Shown here piece by piece: positions 16,192-24,547 of a stretch of 64,000 bases of DNA; within the stretch, counting starts at the first letter, position 1; each line of letters begins with the position of its first letter. The notes beneath the pieces are model-generated. The model was not told the origin of the DNA. It ran no database searches and worked only from the letters and a program-made list of their open reading frames with translations. The DNA lies in assembly GCF_905332535.1 (NCBI RefSeq), contig NZ_CAJOCF010000005.1, positions 1 to 64,000 of the forward strand, written 5' to 3'. The position numbers were made by a program, and so were the translations under genes. The stretch comes from Latilactobacillus fragifolii (GTDB taxonomy: Bacteria; Bacillota; Bacilli; Lactobacillales; Lactobacillaceae).

Positions 16192-17613
16192 ATGACAGAC
16201 AGAATTGAATTATCAGCATGTACTTCAATGATGGTAGGAAAAAATGCGTCAATTGATGGCTCTACGATGATTTCGCGAAATGAGGATCGCTTCTATGCAA
16301 TCCATCCTAAACGGTTCTTCGTACAACCAGCAGTTCATGATCGACACGCGACATATGTTTCAAAATATAATGGCTTAACTGTGCCATTACCGGCGGACGG
16401 TTATCGTTACACATCGACCCCCAATGGCGATTTAAGTGATGGTTTAAATGAAGAAGACGGGATTAATGAAAAAAATGTCGCCCTCTCCGCAACTGAAAGT
16501 GTCTATGCTAACGAACGGGTATTAGCTTATGATCCATTGGTCAAGCAAGGTTTAGCTGAAGATTCAATGTGTACGTTGGTTCTTCCATATATCGATTCTG
16601 CACGTCAAGGGGTTCAATTGATGGGGGATTTGATTGCTAAATACGGTTCAGCTGAAGGGAATGGGGTTCAATATAGTGACCAAAATGAGGTTTGGTATCA
16701 AGAAATTGTTACTGGGCATCACTGGGTTGCTGTTCGAATTCCGGATGATTGCTACGCAGTTGCTGCTAACCAAATTGCAATCGAAGATGTTGACTTTAAT
16801 GATCCCGAAAATTACATGTGGTCAGAAGGGATTCAAGAATTCGTCAGTGAAAATCATTTGAATCCAAGTGATACTGAATGGAACTTCCGCAAGATTTTTG
16901 GGACAGATACTGAATTGGATCGCCACTATAACACACCACGGGTTTGGTATGCCCAACGCTATTTAAATCCTGAAATCAAACAAGAACCAGAATCAAGTGA
17001 CTTGCCATTCATTCGCAAGGCCAATCGTAAAATAAGTGTGGAAGACGTTCAATATGTGTTAAAATCACATTACAACGAAACTATTTATGATCCACTTGGT
17101 AATGGGACAGAAGAACAAAAGACGACTTATCGGGCAATTTCACTTTCACGGACACAAAACTCACATATCTGTCAGATTAGAAATAATGTGCCAGATGCTG
17201 TGCGCGGTGTTCAATGGCTAGGCTTTGGGGTACCAACATTCTGTCCGCACGTACCATTTTTTACGAATGCGACGGATACGGATGAAAGTTATCGCGAACT
17301 GCCAGCGAAGATGCAATTGAAGAACGCTTATTGGTTATACGAAGCATTGGCAATGATTGTTGAATCACACTATGGGGCCTTTAAAAAAGCTGATATTGAC
17401 TATCAAAAAGCATTATCAGAATGGGCAAGAACTAAGATTGCTGCGGTAGATACTGCTGTGAAGACAGAAGTGGCTGCCACTGATTTTTTAACCCATCAAA
17501 ATCATGAAATTGCTGCACACTACCATAAAGCAACAACCGATTTGTTAGCGCAATTGGTGACAGAAGGGACGCAACTTTCTAAGTTAACCTTCGTGATGGA
17601 CAAGAACCTATAA
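16192..17613 (+). CDS. C69-family dipeptidase (PepD type)
   Basis: The protein has 473 residues of the N-terminal-nucleophile hydrolase superfamily. The nucleophile is probably Cys10 in SACTSMMVG; self-cleavage of the preceding residues would expose it. The conserved DGSTMISRNEDRF and the later FGVPTFCPHVPFF segment fit PepD of lactobacilli. It hydrolyses a wide range of dipeptides in the cytoplasm. It is the last gene of the sdaAB operon, 52 bases after the PqqD-like gene. The terminator is at 17640-17672. Confidence 0.92.
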   Translation: MTDRIELSACTSMMVGKNASIDGSTMISRNEDRFYAIHPKRFFVQPAVHDRHATYVSKYNGLTVPLPADGYRYTSTPNGDLSDGLNEEDGINEKNVALSATESVYANERVLAYDPLVKQGLAEDSMCTLVLPYIDSARQGVQLMGDLIAKYGSAEGNGVQYSDQNEVWYQEIVTGHHWVAVRIPDDCYAVAANQIAIEDVDFNDPENYMWSEGIQEFVSENHLNPSDTEWNFRKIFGTDTELDRHYNTPRVWYAQRYLNPEIKQEPESSDLPFIRKANRKISVEDVQYVLKSHYNETIYDPLGNGTEEQKTTYRAISLSRTQNSHICQIRNNVPDAVRGVQWLGFGVPTFCPHVPFFTNATDTDESYRELPAKMQLKNAYWLYEALAMIVESHYGAFKKADIDYQKALSEWARTKIAAVDTAVKTEVAATDFLTHQNHEIAAHYHKATTDLLAQLVTEGTQLSKLTFVMDKNL

Positions 17614-17639
17614 GCCAAGGGCGCACTTTAATCATTTGT

Positions 17640-17672
17640 CACACTCTTCCAAGTGGAGAGTGTGGCTTTTTT
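17640..17672 (+). terminator. Terminator of the serine/peptide operon
   Basis: The stem CACACTCTTCC / GGAGAGTGTG is followed by T-rich sequence. Confidence 0.88.
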
Positions 17673-17691
17673 AATCGATGGAGGTGCTACA

Positions 17692-18543
17692 ATGATTGCT
17701 TTAAAAGGAAATTCGAAAAAAATTATTATCGCGATGATATACGGCTTTTTGGCAGCGATGAGTGTTAATCTGTTCTTGATTCCGGCGAAGACGTATTCGA
17801 GTGGGGTCACAGGGATTGCTCAATTGCTAACCTCGTTAGTCACGTATCTGGGCGGCTCATTAAGTGTTGCGATGTTGGTTTTTATTTTGAATGTGCCGTT
17901 ATTGATTTTGGCATGGTTCAAAATCAACCATCAGTATGCGATTTTTAGTATCGTCGCTGTTTTTACAAGTGTCCTTTTCTTGAAGGTCATTCCAGTACCT
18001 GTCCATCCAATTGTAACGGAACGCTTTGCGGGCGCCTTGTTCGGTGGCGCGTTGATTGGTTTAGGGGTTGGCTTGTGTTTTAATGCCGGTTTTTCAACTG
18101 GTGGGACGGACGTCATTGTGTCGTTAGTCGGTCGATTAACTGGCAAACGCGTGGGCGTCGTGAATAACATCATCAACGGGATGATTATCCTTGCAGCCGG
18201 CATCTTTTTTGGTTGGGGTGCTGCTTTATACAGTATCGTCGAAATCTTCGTTTCAAGTTTGTTGATGGATTACATTTATATTCAGCAACAAAAGGTGACC
18301 GTAACAATCTTTACCAAGCGCCCTGAAGATTTGAAGAAGCGAATGCGCGACTTTATTCATGGGGCCACTGAACTAGATGGAACTGGGCTGTATACCAACC
18401 AAGAAACAACGGTGATCATGACGGTGGTTTCCAAATACGATTTAACGGCATTAAAACGGGTCGTTATGGATGCGGATCCGAATGCCTTTGTCAATATTCA
18501 ATCGACAATGAACTTATGGGGCAAGTTCGAAAATGTAGAATAA
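17692..18543 (+). CDS. YitT family membrane protein (DUF161/DUF2179)
   Basis: The protein has 283 residues. There are about six membrane helices, with the family block GLCFNAGFSTGGTDVI, then a C-terminal soluble DUF2179 domain (TVTIFTKRPEDLKKRM onward). Function is not established for the family. ATG 17692 is preferred because GGAGGTG (17680-17686) gives correct spacing; the longer frame would begin inside the preceding terminator. Confidence 0.9.
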   Translation: MIALKGNSKKIIIAMIYGFLAAMSVNLFLIPAKTYSSGVTGIAQLLTSLVTYLGGSLSVAMLVFILNVPLLILAWFKINHQYAIFSIVAVFTSVLFLKVIPVPVHPIVTERFAGALFGGALIGLGVGLCFNAGFSTGGTDVIVSLVGRLTGKRVGVVNNIINGMIILAAGIFFGWGAALYSIVEIFVSSLLMDYIYIQQQKVTVTIFTKRPEDLKKRMRDFIHGATELDGTGLYTNQETTVIMTVVSKYDLTALKRVVMDADPNAFVNIQSTMNLWGKFENVE

Positions 18544-18570
18544 AGTAGGCATCTTTTAAGCCTATCTAAA

Positions 18571-18609
18571 AAGGGGACAATCGACTGAATGACCGTCGAT
18601 TGTCCCCTT
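18571..18609. terminator. Hairpin after the yitT-like gene
   Basis: A 15-base-pair stem, AAGGGGACAATCGAC / GTCGATTGTCCCCTT. The better T-run is on the minus strand, but the position directly after the gene suggests it also ends plus-strand transcripts. Confidence 0.6.
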
Positions 18610-18703
18610 AATGGTTGACTACGCTTTTTTAAATACACGTGGGTACTTTTGTGAATGATCCCCAAGATCCGCAATAGGGTGGTTAAAATCCGTTTGAGCG
18701 CAT

Positions 18704-18731
18704 GAAAAAAGCACCCGCTAAGGATGCTTTT
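18704..18731 (-). terminator. Terminator of the DUF2187 gene
   Basis: On the minus strand, AGCATCC / GGGTGCT with a five-base loop is followed by TTTTTT. Confidence 0.8.
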
Positions 18732-18947
18732 TCATTTTGCTTTAGCAGCTTTTAATTGCTTAAGATTAACAACAATTTTGTTGTTTAATTCCGAAACATT
18801 AGCCTTATCAGCTGCATCGAAATCCGTAATGTTAATTAAAGCGGAGTTTTCATATACTTTTTCAACAGTTCCTGTGAATGCCCCCTCGAGGTCTTCGTCC
18901 ACTTTGCCAGTTACTAAATCACCGATATTGAGATTTTCTTTATCCAT
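18732..18947 (-). CDS. Small DUF2187 family (YkvS-like) protein
   Basis: The protein has 71 residues, with a compact beta-barrel pattern LNIGDLVTGKVDE...FTGTVEKVYENSALINI reminiscent of S1/KOW-type folds. No catalytic residues are seen. ATG 18947 is chosen because AAGGAG lies nine bases upstream. Monocistronic. Function unknown. Confidence 0.8.
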   Translation of the reverse strand: MDKENLNIGDLVTGKVDEDLEGAFTGTVEKVYENSALINITDFDAADKANVSELNNKIVVNLKQLKAAKAK

Positions 18948-19146
18948 AGCCAAAAACTCCTTCAGACATTATTAAAATTACCAAATAAGGTGATAATAAA
19001 CTATGTAATGGTAAATAGCAAGACTTACTGCTATAAAATAATCGTTTGATTGTGAATGAAACAAAATTGCCTATTTAACGTTTCATCTAAATACGCTAAA
19101 ATGAAGAAGTGTTGCCGGTTACAAATCTAAATTGAGGGGAATCTAT

Positions 19147-19986
19147 ATGGCACCTTACTTAGTTTTTTCAGATATTGATGGGACGTTAGTACGCGACCAT
19201 CAAATCGTGACACCTTTGACTAAACGTGTGATTCGCACGTTACAAAAACGTGATGTGCTTTTCTACATTGCCACGGGCCGGATGTACAATCTTGGTCGGG
19301 TAATCTCACGGCAAATTAACGATGATGTTCGGATTGTGGCTTCTAACGGTGCTGTTTTTGAAAACGGTCATCAGATGAACAAATCCTATTTAGGTAAAAA
19401 GGCGCTCAAAGCGGCCTATGAAGTGTGTTTAGCAGATCCTAATTTATCTGCGTATTTTTTTACCACTGATACAGCTTACTATACACAAGAAATTCCTAAG
19501 TTTGTCGCCCGTGATGCGGGCAATTTATTGTTGAATGCCGATATTGATCATCATCCGGTGACCGATTTAGAAATGTTATTGAATTTAAGTGATCAGATTA
19601 CCAATGGCATTATCATTGGGCGGGGCCATCCCGAGCGGTTAGCGGTCGCTAAACGACGATTAATGAATCAAGCTGTGATGAGCGTATCTTCTTCTGGCCC
19701 AGATAACATCGAAATGATGCCAACTGGAGTTGACAAAGCTACTGCAATTCGCCAGATTCAAATGCTTCATGGAATTGATGCTGAACATACGATTGCCTTT
19801 GGCGATGGTCAAAATGACATGGGAATGTTACAATCGGCGAAGTACAGTGTTGCGATGGGGAATGCCTTGCCAGAAGTCAAGGCCACTGCAAATTATGTAA
19901 CAGAAACCAATACGAACGACGGGGTCGCTAAATTCTTACAACAACATTTCGAATTAGCACTTTCTGATACAGAAGTTGGCCTCTAG
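19147..19986 (+). CDS. Cof-type HAD-superfamily phosphatase
   Basis: The protein has 279 residues. Motif I is FSDIDGTLV and motif IV is FGDGQNDMGML, with a C2-type cap between them, as in Cof/YidA sugar-phosphate and flavin-phosphate phosphatases. Substrate cannot be predicted. ATG 19147 follows GAGGGGA at five- to six-base spacing; the upstream TTG 19132 overlaps that site. The tRNA promoter begins five bases after its stop codon. Confidence 0.9.
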   Translation: MAPYLVFSDIDGTLVRDHQIVTPLTKRVIRTLQKRDVLFYIATGRMYNLGRVISRQINDDVRIVASNGAVFENGHQMNKSYLGKKALKAAYEVCLADPNLSAYFFTTDTAYYTQEIPKFVARDAGNLLLNADIDHHPVTDLEMLLNLSDQITNGIIIGRGHPERLAVAKRRLMNQAVMSVSSSGPDNIEMMPTGVDKATAIRQIQMLHGIDAEHTIAFGDGQNDMGMLQSAKYSVAMGNALPEVKATANYVTETNTNDGVAKFLQQHFELALSDTEVGL

Positions 19987-19990
19987 GGGC

Positions 19991-20019
19991 TTGACCCGCT
20001 TTTTATTTTTCGATATACT
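19991..20019 (+). promoter_or_regulatory. Promoter of tRNA-Thr
   Basis: TTGACC, a 17-base spacer, then TATACT. This is a near-consensus housekeeping promoter about 30 bases before the tRNA. Confidence 0.85.
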
Positions 20020-20049
20020 TATATCACGGTTGGTAATCAATTGTGAAAT

Positions 20050-20122
20050 GCTGTTTTAGCTCAGTAGGTAGAGCACCACCATGGTAAGGTGGGGGTCGTC
20101 GGTTCAAATCCGATAAACAGCT
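20050..20122 (+). tRNA. tRNA-Thr (anticodon GGT)
   Basis: All four arms fold without mismatch. The acceptor is GCTGTTT / AAACAGC and the D stem is GCTC / GAGC. The anticodon stem is CCACC / GGTGG with loop ATGGTAA, and the T stem is GTCGG / CCGAT. The anticodon GGT reads the Thr codon ACC. The discriminator is T and CCA is not encoded. It has its own promoter. Confidence 0.96.
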
Positions 20123-20170
20123 TAAAAAATAAGGGCTACTCGATTAGGGTCGGCTTTGCGGCATCATAGT

Positions 20171-20215
20171 AAAACGGGTATCATGGCAAGCACCGCCATG
20201 ATACCCGTTTTTTTT
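20171..20215. terminator. Bidirectional terminator between tRNA-Thr and dmkB
   Basis: A 14-base-pair stem ACGGGTATCATGGC / GCCATGATACCCGT is flanked by A and T tracts. Confidence 0.92.
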
Positions 20216-21194
20216 AGGCTTTTCGAGTTAATAAACGTTTTGTTAATTGTTGTAATGTTGTTCTTGTCGGCATAGCTGGTAGTTTTGCAAGACCAGCGAG
20301 TGCGCGGTTTGTGTAATCTTGTGCGAGTGCTTGAGCTTTTTCAACGCTCCCGGATTGGCGGACGATGCTTTGAACAGCGTGGACGTCGGCATCGGTCATG
20401 GCGCTTTGTTTGTCGAGGTAAGGTGCTAATGTTTGGCGATTGGATTGTAAGGCCATGATTAAGGGAAGCGAATAGACACCGCGGCGCATATCATCGAGGA
20501 CGGGTTTGCCAAAATTAATGTCAGTCTGGGTATAATCTAAGATATCGTCCAAAATTTGAAAGGCGAGACCGATATTTAAGCCAATTTTTTCGGCTTGGTG
20601 GGCAAACTTCAAGCCTTTTTGACTTTCGTAAGCACCAATGAAACAACTGAGCGCGAACAGTTGGCCAGTTTTGCCATTAATTTGTTGTAAATACTGTTTG
20701 GGGGTTAAATCGAGATTATAACGCGTTGTCATTTGACTGAGTTCACCATCGAGAATTTGATCCATCGTTTGGCTGTTAAATTGGATACTCTTCAAATCAC
20801 TCGCATAATTGGCCAATAACTTGAAACAGACAACGAATAAGTAATCGCCAGCATAAACAGCGACATCTTTGCCAAAGCGGGCTTGAATTGATTCTTGATG
20901 GCGACGTAAATCGGAATCATCCACGATATCATCATGAATTAACGTCGCAGTGTGCAACGTTTCGATAGCAGCGGCTAAGGCAATCATCTTCTGCCGGTTG
21001 ACTGGATTAAATTGTGAAAATAATAAGCAATAAGCAGGGCGGAGCAACTTGCCGCCAGCACTAATCATCTCTAAAATAGCGTCGGTGACGGCTTGGTTTT
21101 TGGTGTGAATGTTATCTTCAATTAGCGCAAGACTTTGCGCAAGTTCGGTTTCGATTTCTGGATAGTTCTGCCACATGGCATGTATTTTTGCCAT
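20214..21194 (-). CDS. dmkB: Polyprenyl diphosphate synthase, EET-locus type (DmkB)
   Basis: The protein has 326 residues of the trans-prenyltransferase family. The first aspartate-rich motif is LIHDDIVDDSDLRR and the second is FQILDDILDYT. It would build the long isoprenoid tail of demethylmenaquinone. In Listeria and Lactiplantibacillus, genes of this type sit in the EET locus; here it follows eetA-eetB. ATG 21194 is favoured over ATG 21197 by distance from AAGGAG. Confidence 0.9.
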   Translation of the reverse strand: MAKIHAMWQNYPEIETELAQSLALIEDNIHTKNQAVTDAILEMISAGGKLLRPAYCLLFSQFNPVNRQKMIALAAAIETLHTATLIHDDIVDDSDLRRHQESIQARFGKDVAVYAGDYLFVVCFKLLANYASDLKSIQFNSQTMDQILDGELSQMTTRYNLDLTPKQYLQQINGKTGQLFALSCFIGAYESQKGLKFAHQAEKIGLNIGLAFQILDDILDYTQTDINFGKPVLDDMRRGVYSLPLIMALQSNRQTLAPYLDKQSAMTDADVHAVQSIVRQSGSVEKAQALAQDYTNRALAGLAKLPAMPTRTTLQQLTKRLLTRKA

Positions 21195-21212
21195 CATTAA
21201 CTCCTTGTTAAA

Positions 21213-21746
21213 CTAAATTTCGTGTTGCGCTTTTAAAAAAGTCAGGGTTTTGACGTGTTCGAATAAAAAGTTTGCGGCGATACCGACCGCGATTCCGGCG
21301 AGAATGCCGAGAAATGCAAGGATGGGTAGATAGAGGAGCACCTGCCAACTCTGGGCAATAAAACTCGCGACTAAGAGCTGACCGACGTTAAAGAGCAAGC
21401 CACCAGTGGCTGAGATTCCGATCATACTGATAAAACGGCGACTAAGCTGTTTTAGCAAGACCATACCGCAAAAACTTAACGTTGCGCCCGCAAGGCTATA
21501 CATAAAAGTTGAGAGGGTCCCCCCTAGCAAGGCGGATAAAACAGTCCGCATAATCATCAATAAAAAGCAGTCGTTGACCGGTAGGGTAAATAACGAAATA
21601 ATAGTGATTAAATTGGCTAGTCCCAACTTAGCACCCGGGGCTACGGCAAATGGAAATGGAATCGCGCGTTCGACAAGGCCGATAATGATTCCTTGAGCGC
21701 ACAAGAGTGCAATATAGATGTATTTACGCGTTTGATTGTTAGTCAT
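21213..21746 (-). CDS. eetB: EetB, Gx transporter/HepS-like membrane protein
   Basis: The protein has 177 residues and about five membrane helices. It belongs to the family annotated as Gx transporter or heptaprenyl diphosphate synthase component I, which is EetB in flavin-based EET loci. Its order next to a NusG domain II protein and a polyprenyl synthase is diagnostic. Its biochemical role is not settled; it is proposed to help move electrons from quinol to extracytoplasmic flavoproteins. ATG 21746 follows AAGGAGC; a longer frame overlaps eetA. Confidence 0.88.
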   Translation of the reverse strand: MTNNQTRKYIYIALLCAQGIIIGLVERAIPFPFAVAPGAKLGLANLITIISLFTLPVNDCFLLMIMRTVLSALLGGTLSTFMYSLAGATLSFCGMVLLKQLSRRFISMIGISATGGLLFNVGQLLVASFIAQSWQVLLYLPILAFLGILAGIAVGIAANFLFEHVKTLTFLKAQHEI

Positions 21747-21765
21747 CGCTTGTGCTCCTTTTAAA

Positions 21766-22212
21766 TCAGGCAGAAACCATCCCGCCCGTGTCGGTCCCGT
21801 CCTTGGCTTTAATTTCAATCAGTAACTTGTGTGGTAAGCAAACAATCGTTTGGCCGGGCTTAGAAATTTTGCCACGCTTAACATCAATCTGATTGAAGCA
21901 ATTAGCTTCAGTAACCGCGATGGCGTGATCGGTCACTTGAATTTTGTTGTAGTCACCATCGGCATCGCGATAAGTAAAGTGGCTAACGCCACGGTGGGTG
22001 GTTAGGTTGACTTGATAGACGGTTTTACCATCGTGTTTGACATAAGCCGTCAATACTTGTGTGTTTGAACCTGTCGCTTGCGTTGTTTGCCATTCATGCC
22101 AGCTAAAAATAGCAACTGGGGTAAACGATAGCATAAACAAACTAATTACGACTATTATATCACCGGGCCGAATCATTTTGATGTAACGGTTAGTGCGAAT
22201 TTGTTTGAACAT
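21766..22212 (-). CDS. eetA: EetA, NusG domain II-containing membrane-anchored protein
   Basis: The protein has 148 residues. One membrane helix (IIVVISLFMLSFTPVAIFSW) is followed by an extracytoplasmic NusG-II/DUF1312 domain with a single conserved-type cysteine pattern (EANCFNQID and IVCLPHKL). It is the usual partner of EetB. ATG 22212 is chosen; an upstream TTG at 22242 falls at the foot of the terminator after ndh2. Nineteen bases separate it from eetB. Confidence 0.86.
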   Translation of the reverse strand: MFKQIRTNRYIKMIRPGDIIVVISLFMLSFTPVAIFSWHEWQTTQATGSNTQVLTAYVKHDGKTVYQVNLTTHRGVSHFTYRDADGDYNKIQVTDHAIAVTEANCFNQIDVKRGKISKPGQTIVCLPHKLLIEIKAKDGTDTGGMVSA

Positions 22213-22243
22213 AGGCGTCAGTCTTTCTCTCTGAAATAGCAAT

Positions 22244-22280
22244 AAAAAGGGTTATGACAAAAACATGTCTGTCATAACCC
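22244..22280 (-). terminator. Terminator between ndh2 and eetA
   Basis: The stem GGGTTATGAC / GTCATAACCC is followed on the minus strand by TTTTT. It may lower expression of eetA-eetB-dmkB relative to ndh2. Confidence 0.8.
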
Positions 22281-22391
22281 CCTCCTTTTGATAACGACCA
22301 ATGGCTTGTTTTATTTAACGTGTCTTTCAAGCCGACTTTCGAGACTAATGCTTAAAAGTTGAACGAATTTCAACGTCCTTCTTTTGTGCAT

Positions 22392-24287
22392 TCATTGATT
22401 TTTGTATAGTGCGCGTTGTTGACCGTAGCGCCAGCGACCGAGATGTTTTTGTAAATATGGGACCACCCATTTGTCTAGCCCGAAAGCACGACCTGAACCG
22501 TTCATGCAGGCAAGGGCCATTGGAATAATCCAAATGTTAACCCAATAGAACATCCCTGACAGGCAGAATGTGATAACCATTGCAATGGTTGCTGCGCTAG
22601 TTAACCAAGTGAAGAGTCCAGCAATTAAAGCCAAACCAATTAAAATTTCAATGATAGTCATTGTTTTTTGCATGAAGAAGGCCACTTCTTGGTTTGGAAT
22701 CAAGACCTTTGTAATGCTGTAGAACCAGTGAGGCATCTTATCGAACACAGGCATTGGATCGTGGCCAAATAAGTAAGAAAGACCGAATGTGACTTTAGCA
22801 GTAGCCGGTTCAGCGGCGCCGCTTGAGGCAGCACCACTAGCGGCGCTTGTTGCATCGGCTGCTTTAGAAGCGCCACTGGTGACTGCTGGTTGGAGCCAGT
22901 CAAAAGGTAAGCGGAGCTTATTGGTGAACCAAGAACCCTCACCTTGTACCTTATCCCAACAATCAACGAGCCACATGGCCCCTAAGAAAAGACGTGCAGG
23001 GACTGTCCATAAAACATTCCCATATCGTGAAATATGACCGCGCATCAAGTTGCGATCGTTCTTTGTTCTGAAGAATTCATTCATTGAATAGTGGAATAAA
23101 TCATAGCCAGAATAAATCTGAATAAAATAGAGCATGTTGACTAAATGTTTAACGAATGTTGCAAAGAAACCACTGAGATGGAAAAAATTCATCAAGTTAG
23201 CAACTGCATAGCGAGAACCGATTGAAACCATGAAGCCAGAGTAATTTCCTTTGTAAGGGACTTTTTCTCGCCCTGCTTCAGTGGCGATGATGTTCTTTAA
23301 AGCAGTTGCAGCAGATGCTTCGGCACCTTGGACAATTTGCGGTTGGCCACGACCGTCATCCGTTTCATCGAAGAAGGCCACATCGCCGACAACGTAAATC
23401 TTGTCGTCATCAACAGATTGCATGAATTTATTTGTCACAATTCGGCCAGCTTTCCCCGTTGTTAGGCCCAATTGTGCTGCTTGTGAAGAAGCCTTAACGC
23501 CCGCTGTCCAGATGAGAGTGGCAGTTGGGAAAGTTGAACCGTCATTTAAATCAATGTGCATTTCGTGAACACCAGTGACACCGGTATTCTTCCGCACGTT
23601 AATTTTTCGTTTAGCCATGTAGCGTTCTGCTTTAGCTGCATCATTGCGGTCGAGCATATTCATGATGGTCGGTGCCATTTCCATCATGGTAAATTGGATT
23701 TCTTCAGGGTCCAGCTTATTATCAGCTGCTAGTTCATCGCGCCAATCGCGTAATTCACCAATGGTTTCAGTTCCGGTGAAACCAGAACCAACGACCACAA
23801 TATTCAAAAGTGCCCGCCGTTTTTCTGGGTCATGTTCAATTGCCCCGCGGCGCACAACATCGATAATGTGTTGTTTCAATGCAACAGCTTGTTCCCATGA
23901 GCCTAAAGTGAACCCATATTCAGCAACCCCAGGTGTGCCAAAGTCGTTAGGCTCACTGCCAATTCCCAGGATAACTTGGTCATAGGCATAGCGACCATGT
24001 TCGGTAATGACGGTTTTGTTAGCTCGATCGATACGCGTAACCGTATCGGTTACCAATTTGACGTTTTTACGGCGACAGAAGAGATGTTGCAAATCGTGTT
24101 GTACATGATCTTCTGGAACGCGGTTAGCAGCGACTTCGTGCAATTCCGTCAAATACGTGAAGTAGGAATGTTTATCGGTTAATGTAATTTGATAATCTGG
24201 ATGCTTCTTGTAATATTTTGCAAGTTTTTTAGTCGCATAGATTCCGGCAAAACCGGCACCAATGATGACGATGTTTTTTTGAGCCAT
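22392..24287 (-). CDS. ndh2: EET-type NADH dehydrogenase Ndh2 with C-terminal membrane domain
   Basis: The protein has 631 residues, far longer than ordinary type II NADH dehydrogenases (about 400). The FAD motif IVIIGAGFAGIYATKKL is at the N-terminus. The NADH motif is IVVVGSGFTGTETIGEL and a second FAD site is KIYVVGDVAFF. After residue 420 comes a membrane region interrupted by an Ala/Ser-rich loop (TSAASGAASSG), with DoxX-like helices at the end. This architecture is that of Ndh2 in flavin-based EET, which uses a dedicated demethylmenaquinone pool. GGGGTGG precedes the ATG. It is divergent from pplA. Confidence 0.95.
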   Translation of the reverse strand: MAQKNIVIIGAGFAGIYATKKLAKYYKKHPDYQITLTDKHSYFTYLTELHEVAANRVPEDHVQHDLQHLFCRRKNVKLVTDTVTRIDRANKTVITEHGRYAYDQVILGIGSEPNDFGTPGVAEYGFTLGSWEQAVALKQHIIDVVRRGAIEHDPEKRRALLNIVVVGSGFTGTETIGELRDWRDELAADNKLDPEEIQFTMMEMAPTIMNMLDRNDAAKAERYMAKRKINVRKNTGVTGVHEMHIDLNDGSTFPTATLIWTAGVKASSQAAQLGLTTGKAGRIVTNKFMQSVDDDKIYVVGDVAFFDETDDGRGQPQIVQGAEASAATALKNIIATEAGREKVPYKGNYSGFMVSIGSRYAVANLMNFFHLSGFFATFVKHLVNMLYFIQIYSGYDLFHYSMNEFFRTKNDRNLMRGHISRYGNVLWTVPARLFLGAMWLVDCWDKVQGEGSWFTNKLRLPFDWLQPAVTSGASKAADATSAASGAASSGAAEPATAKVTFGLSYLFGHDPMPVFDKMPHWFYSITKVLIPNQEVAFFMQKTMTIIEILIGLALIAGLFTWLTSAATIAMVITFCLSGMFYWVNIWIIPMALACMNGSGRAFGLDKWVVPYLQKHLGRWRYGQQRALYKNQ

Positions 24288-24327
24288 GATGAGCCACCCC
24301 TCAATAATGCGTTTTCAATCAGTATCC

Positions 24328-24356
24328 ATTATACAGAATAAGTCAAAGATTGTCTA
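24328..24356 (-). promoter_or_regulatory. Promoter of ndh2
   Basis: On the minus strand, TAGACA, a 17-base spacer, then perfect TATAAT. Confidence 0.75.
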
Positions 24357-24460
24357 TTTTTTCACGGATGAACTTGATGAATTTGAGCACTATCAAGGAA
24401 ACCGTTTTAAATTTTGCAAAATCAATGTTGTTCGGCAAAAAAATAAGTGTTTTAAAAGCC

Positions 24461-24489
24461 TTGAACTTTTTACACAAAAAAGATAAACT
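24461..24489 (+). promoter_or_regulatory. Promoter of pplA
   Basis: TTGAAC, a 17-base spacer, then TAAACT, about 60 bases before the pplA start. Confidence 0.6.
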
Positions 24490-24493
24490 GACT

Positions 24494-24513
24494 TTGTGTG
24501 AAAAGCAACACAA
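24494..24513. promoter_or_regulatory. Inverted repeat overlapping the pplA transcription start
   Basis: TTGTGT and ACACAA are exact inverted half-sites eight bases apart, centred near +10 of the predicted transcript. This is a candidate repressor operator. The spacing differs from the Rex consensus (TTGTG-N8-CACAA; here ten bases separate TTGTG from CACAA) and from CRP/FNR-type sites, so the regulator is unknown. Confidence 0.45.
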
Positions 24514-24547
24514 TTATATGACTAATTATGCAAAGGGCGGGAAAATT

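Noticed and set aside
24494-24513. Rex or FNR/CRP binding site at pplA
   Set aside because: Half-sites look similar, but the spacing is two bases too long for these regulators, so it is kept only as an unassigned inverted repeat.
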